Assembly: GCA_023426225.1 (NCBI GenBank) | Contig: JAFABD010000250.1 | Location: 1-9,872 of the forward strand | Reading direction: 5' to 3' | Source: Pseudomonadota bacterium | GTDB taxonomy: Bacteria > Pseudomonadota > Alphaproteobacteria > Sphingomonadales > Sphingomonadaceae | DNA: 9,872 bases | Shown: positions 1-6,414 of the stretch, piece after piece | Layout: every line of letters begins with the position of its first letter | Position numbering within the stretch: position 1 is the first letter of the stretch | Position numbers and translations under genes: made by a program | The notes under the pieces: generated by a model | Databases searched by the model: none | Told to the model about the DNA's origin: nothing | The model's input: the letters and a program-made list of their open reading frames with translations, nothing else

Positions 1-150
1 CCCCGGCGCCGGTCGCGTCCGGCCCCTCCGCGCGCTGCGGCGGCGGATCGGCGGCGATCCCCCTGCCCGGCTCTTCCTCCACGGCCAGCCTCCGGCGCGA
101 CACCGGCGGCGCTCCGGCAACGCGCAGGACGCACCGGAAGGCCCCGTCAT
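1..150 (-). other. Left flank; possible 5' end of a next gene, not identified
   Basis: Downstream of the pyruvyl transferase stop, the minus strand is open from an ATG at 150-148 to the window edge (50 codons). A purine-rich AGGCGG (plus positions 159-164, overlapping the stop codon) lies 8 bases before that ATG and could act as a ribosome binding site, so this may be the next gene of the minus operon. The predicted peptide is arginine- and glycine-rich and resembles no family I know. A second minus frame through the same bases has slightly higher third-position GC but no upstream start codon. No terminator-like hairpin followed by a T run is seen here. Treat it as unresolved. Confidence 0.2.
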
Positions 151-162
151 TGCTCGATCCGC

Positions 163-1215
163 CTATGCGTGCGCCAGCCGCCGCACCTTGGCCGCGCGCA
201 CGCGGGCGAACGCCAGTGCAAACGCCTCGGCGCGCGATTCGGCGCGCATCAGCCCGTCGAATTTGGCGGTCCACTGCTCGGCGAACCCGGCCACCTTGCC
301 ATAGCTGTTGTCGAGCAGGACGTGCGGGATCCCCATCAGCACCGACAGGATATGCGCGTGCAGCCGGTCGGTGACGACGACCTCGCCCTGCCCCAGCATC
401 GCCAGCCCGCGGCGCAGCCGCCATTCGGCCATCCGCCGCTGGCGCAGCGCCCGCATCGCGAGCGGGTCGCGCACGAACAGCCGCTGGAGCTTGATCGAAA
501 CGCGCAGGTTGCGCTTCTGCGCGGCATCCTCGACCAGCCAGTCGTCGGCGAGGACGCCGGGGGGCAGCGGCGCGTCGTCGCCCGTGTCCGCGCGCTCATG
601 GTCGGTGCGGAGCAGCGCAAAGACGGGAACGCTCGCCGGCATGCGCGGCTGGCTGCCCAGCATCAGCGCCGCGTCGGGGCACAGCACCACCGGACATTCG
701 AAATGGTCGCGCGCAAAGGCGAGCGAGCGCAGGTCGCGCACCAGCAGCGTGAAATTGCCGTGCGCGCGGATCGCCGCCGCCATCTCGCGCGCGGCGTCGG
801 CGGTGGCATAATGGATCGACTGCGGCATCTGTACCACCGGGCGCCCGCGAAACCGTTCGAGCAGGTGCAGGCGAAAGGCTTCGTGCTTGGGCCACAGCGT
901 GCCCATGTTGCCGCCGCCATGGATCAGGATCGGCCCCTCGCCCGCCGCGGCCTCCAGCGCATCCGCGTCGAAATCGACGATCGCCGAGCTATAGGCGGGC
1001 ATCCGATCGCGCGCCTTCAGATAGGCGATCTCGCCCAGCCAGATCGCCGAATCGCCGACATTGCTGTGGTCGGGAAAATCGACCAGCGCGACCGGGCCGG
1101 GCGGCAGCACCGAATCGAGCGCGCGTTCGAACCGGGCGGCGAGACCGGCGACGATCGCGACCGCGCTGAGCTTGTCGGCCTGGGGGGGGACGATGGACGG
1201 GTGGGCGATGGTCAT
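163..1215 (-). CDS. Polysaccharide pyruvyl transferase family protein
   Basis: This 350-residue soluble protein fits the polysaccharide pyruvyl transferase family (ExoV/CsaB-like). Those enzymes usually move an enolpyruvyl group from phosphoenolpyruvate to a sugar of a lipid-linked repeat unit, forming an acidic ketal. Visible landmarks are FPDHSNVGDSAIW (residues 47-59), the glycine-rich IHGGGNMGTLWPKHEAFR (98-115), VQMPQSIHY (128-136), RDLRSLAFARDHF (160-172) and the C-terminal TDRLHAHILSVLMGIPHVLL (282-301) followed by DNSYGK. This is the usual two-lobed layout with the family's Arg-His signature. The ATG start overlaps the flippase stop as ATGA, and an AAAGG ribosome binding site (1223-1227) sits 7 bases upstream. 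A longer in-frame reading back to 2064 is only a shadow of the flippase gene. Codons 9-12 contain an eight-C run. The acceptor sugar cannot be read from sequence, and some family members may transfer other groups. Confidence 0.9.
   Translation of the reverse strand: MTIAHPSIVPPQADKLSAVAIVAGLAARFERALDSVLPPGPVALVDFPDHSNVGDSAIWLGEIAYLKARDRMPAYSSAIVDFDADALEAAAGEGPILIHGGGNMGTLWPKHEAFRLHLLERFRGRPVVQMPQSIHYATADAAREMAAAIRAHGNFTLLVRDLRSLAFARDHFECPVVLCPDAALMLGSQPRMPASVPVFALLRTDHERADTGDDAPLPPGVLADDWLVEDAAQKRNLRVSIKLQRLFVRDPLAMRALRQRRMAEWRLRRGLAMLGQGEVVVTDRLHAHILSVLMGIPHVLLDNSYGKVAGFAEQWTAKFDGLMRAESRAEAFALAFARVRAAKVRRLAHA
1182..1189 (-). repeat. Eight-base C homopolymer in codons 9-12 of the pyruvyl transferase gene
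   Basis: The plus strand carries eight consecutive G, which is eight C in the coding sense, spanning the Val-Pro-Pro-Gln codons near the start of the pyruvyl transferase gene. It is the longest homopolymer I noticed in the window; others reach about six. A one-base slip here would shift frame within the first dozen codons. That it is used for phase variation is inference. Confidence 0.8.
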
Positions 1216-2693
1216 GTCCGGGCCTTTCGTGAACGCAGGAACAGGGTGGCGGCGCGACCGCGCCAGACGGGACTGATCGCCAGCAGCACGCCGGCGTAAA
1301 CGAGCGCGCCGGCGGCGCCCAGCCCCAGCATCGTCGGCCAGGCGCCGAAACGCGTGCCGATCCCGCGCAGCGCCGCCGCCAGCGCGACGCCCATCACGGT
1401 CGAGGCGATCAGCGGGCTCGCAATCGCCCGCCAGGTGTCGGCCGGACCGATTCCCGAGGCGCGGCGGAGCAGCCAGACCTGCAACGGCAGCGTCAGATAG
1501 GCGCGCACGACATAGGAGATCGCCACCGCGAACAGCCCGAACGGCAGCGCTGCCAGCGTCAGCGCGACTCCCAGCGCCAGCTGCGTCGTCGAAAGCCCGA
1601 TCAGGCTGCGCGCGCGTCCCAGCGCGCTGAGCGAGGGCGAGGCGAAGAAGTTGAGCGTGAACGGCAGCGCCATGAAGGCAAAGATCTGCGCCATCGCCCC
1701 CGCATCCGCCCATTTGGCGCCGAACACCGTCGGCACCGCGATCGGGGCGAGCGCGCCGAAACCGACCAGCGCGGGAAAGGACAGCGCCGATGCCTGCGCG
1801 ATCATCCATTGATAGGCGCGCCTCAGGTCGCGCGGATTTTCCTTCACGCGCGACAGCGTCTGCACCGCGACCTGGGTAAAGGGCTGGATCGCCCCGCGCC
1901 CGATCAGCTCGACCGTGCGCCAGGCGGTGCGATAGATGCCCACCGCCGCCAGCCCGATCCCCGCGCCGATCGCCATTTCCTGCACGCGCACCGTCGCCAG
2001 GAACACGAGCTGGACATAGATCAGGCTGCCGTTGAGCGTCAGGTTGGCGCGCAGCACCGGCCATTCGAACTGCCAGCCCGGCTTCCAGTCATACGACGCG
2101 CGCGACAGCACGACGCCCGCGATCTCGGTGACGAGCCGCTGGATGACCAGGCTCCACAGCCCCAGCCCCGCAAACGCCGCCGCGATCGCGCATCCGCCGC
2201 CCAGCAGCCCGCCCACCACCGATCGCAACGCCGTGGTGCGGTGGCCGAAGTCGCGCAGTCGCAGCGCCATGTGCGTCCCGCCCAGCGCCGAGATCGGCAG
2301 CACCAGGCTCATCACCGCCAGCGGGAGCGCGATCCCCGGCGCGCCCATCGCGTCCGCGATCGGACGGGCGAGCAGGATGATCCCCGCCGCCGAAAGCGCC
2401 GAAAATCCCTGTTGCGCACGATAGATCGTGTCGAGGAACCCGGGCGTCAGCACCGTCTGGCGCGCGATCGTCTGCACCAGTCCCGCGGTGGCGATGATGC
2501 GGAACGCCTCGGCCGTCATCGCCATGATCGAAAAAGCGCCGATGTCGGCCCGCGACAACAGCCGTGCCAGCACGACGAACACGATGAACGAGAAAAGCTG
2601 GTCGGAAAGGAAGCGCACGACCGTCCAGCCGATCGAACGCTTGCTGCGCGATCGAAGCGTGGCATCGAAGCGTCCGGGCAGTTCAGCGTTCAA
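1212..2693 (-). CDS. Wzx-type polysaccharide flippase (MOP superfamily)
   Basis: This 493-residue, very hydrophobic protein has about a dozen predicted membrane segments. It matches the polysaccharide transporter branch of the MOP superfamily (Wzx/WzxC/GumJ-like), which flips undecaprenyl-linked oligosaccharide repeat units across the inner membrane. The N-terminal RSKRSIGWTVVRFLSDQLFS (residues 16-35) is typical: a basic lead-in to helix 1, then helices near 33-47, 52-75, 98-115 and 120-138. Long amphipathic stretches with conserved polar residues follow (for example RTAWRTVELIGRGAIQPF, 255-272), with more helices near 300-325, 335-352, 365-405 and 425-475. The start is a TTG; a GAGG (2701-2704) lies 7 bases upstream and no in-frame ATG fits nearby. 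It overlaps the GT25 gene by 11 bp and the pyruvyl transferase gene by 4 bp, so it is probably translationally coupled to both. Family is sure; the substrate is not. Confidence 0.92.
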   Translation of the reverse strand: MNAELPGRFDATLRSRSKRSIGWTVVRFLSDQLFSFIVFVVLARLLSRADIGAFSIMAMTAEAFRIIATAGLVQTIARQTVLTPGFLDTIYRAQQGFSALSAAGIILLARPIADAMGAPGIALPLAVMSLVLPISALGGTHMALRLRDFGHRTTALRSVVGGLLGGGCAIAAAFAGLGLWSLVIQRLVTEIAGVVLSRASYDWKPGWQFEWPVLRANLTLNGSLIYVQLVFLATVRVQEMAIGAGIGLAAVGIYRTAWRTVELIGRGAIQPFTQVAVQTLSRVKENPRDLRRAYQWMIAQASALSFPALVGFGALAPIAVPTVFGAKWADAGAMAQIFAFMALPFTLNFFASPSLSALGRARSLIGLSTTQLALGVALTLAALPFGLFAVAISYVVRAYLTLPLQVWLLRRASGIGPADTWRAIASPLIASTVMGVALAAALRGIGTRFGAWPTMLGLGAAGALVYAGVLLAISPVWRGRAATLFLRSRKART

Positions 2694-3444
2694 GCAGCCG
2701 CCTCGCTTTCAGCATCCGCACGCGCATCCGCTCGATCCCGCGCCACGCCCGCTGCGCCATCGTGTGATAGGCGGGATCGGCCTTGGGTGCGAAGCGTGCG
2801 GCGCCGATGTCCGACGCGACGCTCGCCTCCAGGATCGGCGCGGGGTGCAGCGCCAGGTTGGGAACGCCGTGCGCCCACGAACGGTCCATCGCGTCGTCGA
2901 TCGGGCGCCGCACGACGCGGCAATGCTCGGCAAGCCGGCGCGCGCCGTCGCGCGTGATCGCATAGCCCTGCGTGCCATAGGCGAGCCCGATCAGTTCGAC
3001 GATCGTGCGCGAATGCTGCAGGAAGTCGCGCCGCACCACGCGCTGAAAGGTCGGCCGCTTCGAATAGAGGCGCAGATAGTCAACGCCGATCGCATGCAGG
3101 TCCACGCGCGCCAGCCGCTCCAGATAGGGCCAGTCGACAACGGTGTCGTCCTCGAGCACGATCGCCTGCGCGATGCCCGCGCGCGCCATGTGCTGCCAGA
3201 TCGCGAAATGGCTGGCGTAACAGCCGATCTCGCCGCGCGTCAGCGCGCGCCCCTTGTTCCGCCGGATCGCGGCCTCGTCGATCTCCATCTCCGCGACAGG
3301 CCCGGTGCATGCGTCGAAAAACTGCCAGTCGAGCGCCGTTTCTTTCGCCATCGAAACAAAATTGTCGCGCCTCGCCCGCGCCGTTTCGAGCGAAACCACA
3401 AAAACCTGTGAAATGCCGCTCAACTCGGGCATCGTTGCGACCAC
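2683..3444 (-). CDS. Glycosyltransferase family 25 protein
   Basis: This 253-residue protein fits glycosyltransferase family 25 (the LPS biosynthesis glycosyltransferase family, whose members include beta-galactosyltransferases). It probably adds a sugar to the repeat unit on the cytoplasmic side. Landmarks are the opening strand SQVFVVSLETARARRDNF (residues 12-29), TRGEIGCYASHFAIWQ (69-84), the acidic metal-binding VLEDDT (96-101), GTQGYAITRDGARRL (157-171) and PIDDAMD (181-187). The C-terminus is basic. I chose the GTG start at 3444 because a perfect AGGAGG (3453-3458) lies 8 bases upstream. An ATG four codons later (3432) would be 20 bases from that site, and a longer reading to 3576 runs into lower-GC promoter-like DNA. 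It is the first gene of the minus operon. The donor sugar is unknown. Confidence 0.88.
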   Translation of the reverse strand: MVATMPELSGISQVFVVSLETARARRDNFVSMAKETALDWQFFDACTGPVAEMEIDEAAIRRNKGRALTRGEIGCYASHFAIWQHMARAGIAQAIVLEDDTVVDWPYLERLARVDLHAIGVDYLRLYSKRPTFQRVVRRDFLQHSRTIVELIGLAYGTQGYAITRDGARRLAEHCRVVRRPIDDAMDRSWAHGVPNLALHPAPILEASVASDIGAARFAPKADPAYHTMAQRAWRGIERMRVRMLKARRLLER

Positions 3445-3452
3445 GTAACACG

Positions 3453-3458
3453 CCTCCT
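3453..3458 (-). promoter_or_regulatory. Consensus ribosome binding site fixing the GT25 GTG start
   Basis: The minus strand reads AGGAGG with 8 bases to GTG at 3444-3442. This is the strongest Shine-Dalgarno match seen in the window, and it decides the start of the GT25 gene against both the later ATG (3432) and the upstream in-frame extension. Confidence 0.75.
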
Positions 3459-3471
3459 CGATACAGTTCCC

Positions 3472-3490
3472 GCATTGCATATCGCAACGC
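3472..3490 (-). promoter_or_regulatory. Dyad / possible leader hairpin upstream of the GT25 gene
   Basis: The plus-strand sequence GCATTGCATATCGCAACGC is an imperfect dyad: 7-base arms around a 5-base centre. As minus-strand RNA all seven positions can pair, one of them G-U. It ends 13 bases before the AGGAGG ribosome binding site. The 3482-3489 part (TCGCAACG on the plus strand) is also a perfect reverse complement of 3433-3440, just inside the GT25 coding start. It could be an operator or an RNA hairpin; chance is not excluded. Confidence 0.3.
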
Positions 3491-3522
3491 AGCATAACCG
3501 TGATGACCGGCATACTCTTTGG

Positions 3523-3554
3523 TAACGGCGCTTTCTCTTCACGCGAAGCCGTTA
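3523..3554. repeat. Inverted repeat TAACGGC / GCCGTTA
   Basis: Perfect 7-base arms (3523-3529 and 3548-3554) are separated by 18 bases, and the inner part holds a near-palindrome CTTCACGCGAAG (3537-3548). The pair sits mid-way in the divergent intergenic region, where a regulator site would be expected. The arms are short enough to occur by chance. Confidence 0.25.
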
Positions 3555-3674
3555 TTAAATCGGCCCACCGCCCCAAAAGGGCATCTCATCTTCGCACACG
3601 CCGCATCATGTTGACCTCGCCGCGCTTCCGCCGATGGTGTGGTGCGGCAACATTCGAACGAGGCAGAAACGACG

Positions 3675-4544
3675 ATGTACCAGGTCTCGGTGGTGGTGCC
3701 GGTGTGGAACGGCGCGGCGGTGATCGCCCGCTGCCTTGACGCGTTGCAGCGTCAGACCTTGCCGCAGGATTCGGTTCAGATCATCGTTGTCGACAACGGT
3801 TCGACCGATGCGACGGCCGAGATCGTGCGCGGCTATCCGCGCGTGCTGTTGCTGCACGAGCCCACGCCCGGCTCCTATGCCGCCCGCAACCATGCGCTCG
3901 CGCACGTCGCCGCGCCGGTCACGGCGTTCACCGACGCCGATTGCGTGCCCGAACCCGACTGGCTGGCGCAGGTCCTCGCCGCCGCGCACGCCAATCCCGG
4001 CTTCGGCGTGCTCGCGGGCCGCATCGAGCTGTTCGACGAGGTCGCGGCCGAGGGGCAGGCCTTTGGCGACTACGAACGGCTGTTCAGCTTCCCGCAGGCG
4101 CACGCCGCGCGCGGCAATTGCGCAACCGCCAACTGGGCGAGCGAGACCGCGCTGCTGCGTCGGCTCGGCGGGTTCGACGCGACGCTCAAGTCGGGCGGCG
4201 ACCGCCAGATGGCGTTGCGCATCCGCGAATCGGGCCATCCGCTCGTCTATGTCCCCGCGATGGTCGTCCGCCATCCGGTCCGCGCAAGCCGCGCCGAACT
4301 GGTTCGCAAGCGCCAGCGGCTCAGCGGCGGGCGCTGGGATCGCACGCGGCGCAGCGGACGGCTGGCACGCGTGCTCGCCGTCACCGCGGTCGACACGGTC
4401 CGCCGCCTGCGCCGCGCGGCGATCTCGCCGGGCTTGTCGCTGCGCCGGCGACTGGGGGTGATGCGGCTGACGATCGCGCTCGCGGGGGTTGCGGTGGGCG
4501 AATTCGTCCAGCTCGCGGCCGGGCGCAAGGCGGCGCGCGACTGA
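3675..4544 (+). CDS. Glycosyltransferase family 2 protein (first of a pair)
   Basis: This 289-residue GT-A fold glycosyltransferase belongs to family 2. It starts directly with the nucleotide-binding strand VSVVVPVWNGAAVIARCL (residues 4-21), followed by IIVVDNGSTDAT (36-47), the metal-binding TDADCVPEPDWL (86-97) and the acceptor-side GGDRQMALRI (174-183). The last 100 residues are rich in arginine and end in one weakly hydrophobic helix (about 262-284), which suggests membrane-surface attachment. It probably adds a sugar to the lipid-linked repeat unit. I chose ATG at 3675, with GAGG (3660-3663) 11 bases upstream, over an in-frame GTG at 3639 that has no ribosome binding site. Its stop overlaps the next start as TGATG. 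The donor and linkage are unknown. Confidence 0.9.
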   Translation: MYQVSVVVPVWNGAAVIARCLDALQRQTLPQDSVQIIVVDNGSTDATAEIVRGYPRVLLLHEPTPGSYAARNHALAHVAAPVTAFTDADCVPEPDWLAQVLAAAHANPGFGVLAGRIELFDEVAAEGQAFGDYERLFSFPQAHAARGNCATANWASETALLRRLGGFDATLKSGGDRQMALRIRESGHPLVYVPAMVVRHPVRASRAELVRKRQRLSGGRWDRTRRSGRLARVLAVTAVDTVRRLRRAAISPGLSLRRRLGVMRLTIALAGVAVGEFVQLAAGRKAARD

Positions 4545-5497
4545 TGGCCCCGCTCGACATCTCGGTCGTGATGCCCCTGTTCAACAAGGGCACGCACGTC
4601 GCCGCCGCGATCGACAGCATCCGCGCGCAGACGCTCGCGCCGCGCGAGATCCTCGTCGTCGACAACGGCTCGACCGACGGCGGCCGCGCGATCGTCGCCG
4701 CGATGGGGGATCCGCGCATCCGCCTGCTCGACCTCGCCCGCCCCGGCCCCGGCGGCTATGCGGGGCGCAATCTGGGGGTCGACCATGCGCGCGGCGACTG
4801 GATCGCGTTTCTCGATGCCGACGATCTGTGGGCGCCCGATCATCTGGCGAACATGGCCGCCGCGGTCGCCGTCGATCCCGGCGTCGGCGCGGTCGCGACG
4901 CGCTTCGTCCATGCCTTTGCCGACCGGGCCAAGCTGCAACGGATCGCGCCCGCGCTCGAAGCGCCGGTGAGCCTCGATTTCGCGGGCTTCCTCCACGCCT
5001 GGCTGGCGGTGCGCGAATGTCCAATGTGGACCGGTGCGATCGCGGTCCGGCGCGACGTGCTGCTCGCCGCGGGCGGCTTCCCGGACGGGCGCGCGGTGCG
5101 GGGCGGCGACAAGGATCTGTGGCTGCGCGTGATGGCCCGGACGCGGCTGCGCTACGATCCGGTGCCCAGCGCCACCTTCCACCGCGATTCGGAAAACAAG
5201 GTGAGCAAGGGCACCACCACGCTCGACGTCCCGTGCCTGGTCGAAACCGCGCACGCGATGATGGCCGATGCGCCGCCCGATGTCGTCGCGCTGCTCCGCC
5301 GGCTGGTGAACCAGGAAATCGCGCACTACGCGCGTTACGCGATGAAGCATCCGGGGCGCACCGGCATCCGGTTGCGCGACGTCTGCCTTCCCGAAGGTCT
5401 GGGCACCGCCGCGCTGGTGCTCGCCGCGCGCTTCGTCCCGGCACCGCTGCGCCAGGGTGGCCATCAGTTGCGCAACCGCCTGCTCGCCCGCGCGTGA
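4544..5497 (+). CDS. Glycosyltransferase family 2 protein (second of a pair)
   Basis: This 317-residue family 2 glycosyltransferase has the motifs ISVVMPLFNKGTHVAAAIDS (residues 6-25), ILVVDNGSTDGG (36-47), the metal-binding FLDADDLWAPDHL (89-101) and GGDKDLWLRV (187-196). It has no clear transmembrane segment and should act on the cytoplasmic face of the inner membrane. It shares the VVDNGSTD block at the same residue numbers as the GT2 gene before it, but the rest diverges, so they are distant paralogues and probably add different sugars. The start overlaps the previous stop by one base (TGATG) with only a distant AAGG (4527-4530), which suggests translational coupling. The end overlaps the next gene as GTGA. 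The substrate is unknown. Confidence 0.9.
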   Translation: MAPLDISVVMPLFNKGTHVAAAIDSIRAQTLAPREILVVDNGSTDGGRAIVAAMGDPRIRLLDLARPGPGGYAGRNLGVDHARGDWIAFLDADDLWAPDHLANMAAAVAVDPGVGAVATRFVHAFADRAKLQRIAPALEAPVSLDFAGFLHAWLAVRECPMWTGAIAVRRDVLLAAGGFPDGRAVRGGDKDLWLRVMARTRLRYDPVPSATFHRDSENKVSKGTTTLDVPCLVETAHAMMADAPPDVVALLRRLVNQEIAHYARYAMKHPGRTGIRLRDVCLPEGLGTAALVLAARFVPAPLRQGGHQLRNRLLARA

Positions 5498-6414
5498 GAG
5501 GCGCGGCGATCCTCGGCCGGACGCTGCTCGCGGCTGCCGGTCTGGCCGGCTGGGCCGCCTGGGCCGGGCAATGGGTGCCGGTGCTCGACGCGCTGGCCTC
5601 GCTCGCGCCGATCCTGGGCGCGGCGGCGGTGCTGGGCGCGCTGCTGTGCTGGCGCCGGCCGGTCGTCGCGATCGCCGGGCTCGTCGTCGCGCTCACGCCC
5701 GCCGTGCTGATGATCGCCCCCGAATGGCTGCGCACGATCCCGGCCGCGGCGCCGGGCGCGCCGCCGGTGCGCATCGTCACGCACAATGTCTGGGTCGAAA
5801 ACGCCGATCCCGCCGAAACCGCCCAGACGATCGTCGACGCGAACGCCGATGTCGTGCTGCTTCAGGAAATGAACGGCCGCTTCCGGCCGATGCTCGCCGC
5901 GCTGCGCCAGCACTATGCCTATGGCACCGATTGCCCACCCGGCTGCGGGCTCGCCATCCTGTCGCGCTGGCCGATCGGCGATCGCGACTATTTCTTCCGC
6001 GATCCTGCGGGCCGACGGATCGGCCCCGCGCTCGTCTGGGCGCAGATTCGCCCGGCGGGGATGCCGCCCTTCACCGTCGCCTCGCTCCACTATCCGCACC
6101 CGCTGCCCGTTGCGGGCCAGGCGCGCCGCCGCGCGGCGCTGGCCCAGGCGGTCGCGCGGATCGATTCGCGGTCGCTGGTGATCGCGGGCGACATGAACCT
6201 CACCCCCTGGGCGGCGGCGATGCGCGACCAGGACCGCGCGCTCGCGCCGATGACGCGGATGACGCGCGCACTCGCCAGCTGGCGCCGGCCGCTGCCGATG
6301 CTGCCGATCGACCATCTCTATGCCGGTCCCGCCTGGGGGCTGATCGGGGCGCGACGCCTCGCCGCCACCGGGTCGGACCATTTTCCGCTGCTCATAACGC
6401 TGGGACGCCGATGA
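5494..6414 (+). CDS. Membrane-anchored endonuclease/exonuclease/phosphatase (EEP) family protein
   Basis: This 306-residue protein has three predicted N-terminal membrane helices (about 5-27, 34-52 and 57-76), then an EEP-fold catalytic domain (about 92-303). The family's catalytic blocks are all visible: THNVW (96-100, metal-site Asn), LLQEM (122-126, Glu), SLHYPHP (197-203, His), AGDMNLTPW (231-239, Asp and Asn), PIDHLY (271-276) and GSDHFPL (293-299, Asp-His). It therefore looks active as a metal-dependent phosphodiesterase or phosphatase. The start is GTG, overlapping the GT2 stop as GTGA with no ribosome binding site, so it should be made by coupled translation. Its stop overlaps the barrel gene as ATGA. 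Lying between glycan genes, it may act on a lipid- or glycan-linked phosphate rather than DNA, but that is inference. Confidence 0.87.
   Translation: MRGAAILGRTLLAAAGLAGWAAWAGQWVPVLDALASLAPILGAAAVLGALLCWRRPVVAIAGLVVALTPAVLMIAPEWLRTIPAAAPGAPPVRIVTHNVWVENADPAETAQTIVDANADVVLLQEMNGRFRPMLAALRQHYAYGTDCPPGCGLAILSRWPIGDRDYFFRDPAGRRIGPALVWAQIRPAGMPPFTVASLHYPHPLPVAGQARRRAALAQAVARIDSRSLVIAGDMNLTPWAAAMRDQDRALAPMTRMTRALASWRRPLPMLPIDHLYAGPAWGLIGARRLAATGSDHFPLLITLGRR

Larger units (their letters stand above)
3445..3674. promoter_or_regulatory. Divergent intergenic region between the two EPS operons
   Basis: These 230 bp separate the divergent first genes of the two operons and are visibly poorer in GC than the genes, with AT-rich patches such as TTATTAAAT near 3552-3560. 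Promoters for both operons are expected here. I do not see a convincing -35/-10 pair. On the plus strand a TTGACC (3611-3616) has only a poor -10 match 17 bases on. On the minus strand TTTAAT or TAATAA (near 3553-3559) lacks a good -35. Several short inverted repeats are present and listed separately. No small gene in the region is supported. Confidence 0.5.

Noticed and set aside
169..1299. 376-codon plus-strand frame opposite the pyruvyl transferase
   Set aside because: Arg/Gln/His-rich shadow without any family motif; the minus frame is clearly the gene.
163..2064. 633-codon reading that extends the pyruvyl transferase upstream
   Set aside because: The first 283 codons are another frame of the flippase gene. 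The family homology begins after the ATG at 1215, which has a good ribosome binding site and an ATGA overlap.
3445..3576. N-terminal extension of the GT25 protein with an MQCGNC motif that superficially resembles a heavy-metal-associated domain
   Set aside because: The region is lower in GC and promoter-like. The AGGAGG lies inside the extension, positioned for the GTG at 3444, and the GT25 fold begins after it. The metal-site resemblance is short and would overlap the first GT strand.
3611..3639. Possible sigma-70 promoter TTGACC plus a -10 at 3634-3639
   Set aside because: The -10 hexamer ATGGTG is a poor match; kept only as a remark under the intergenic region.
3639..3674. Upstream in-frame GTG start for the first GT2 gene
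   Set aside because: No ribosome binding site precedes it, and the added residues are not part of the GT2 fold. The ATG at 3675 has GAGG upstream.
4247..5464. 405-codon minus-strand frame opposite the second GT2 gene
   Set aside because: Same type of GC-driven shadow; the GT2 motifs are on the plus strand.
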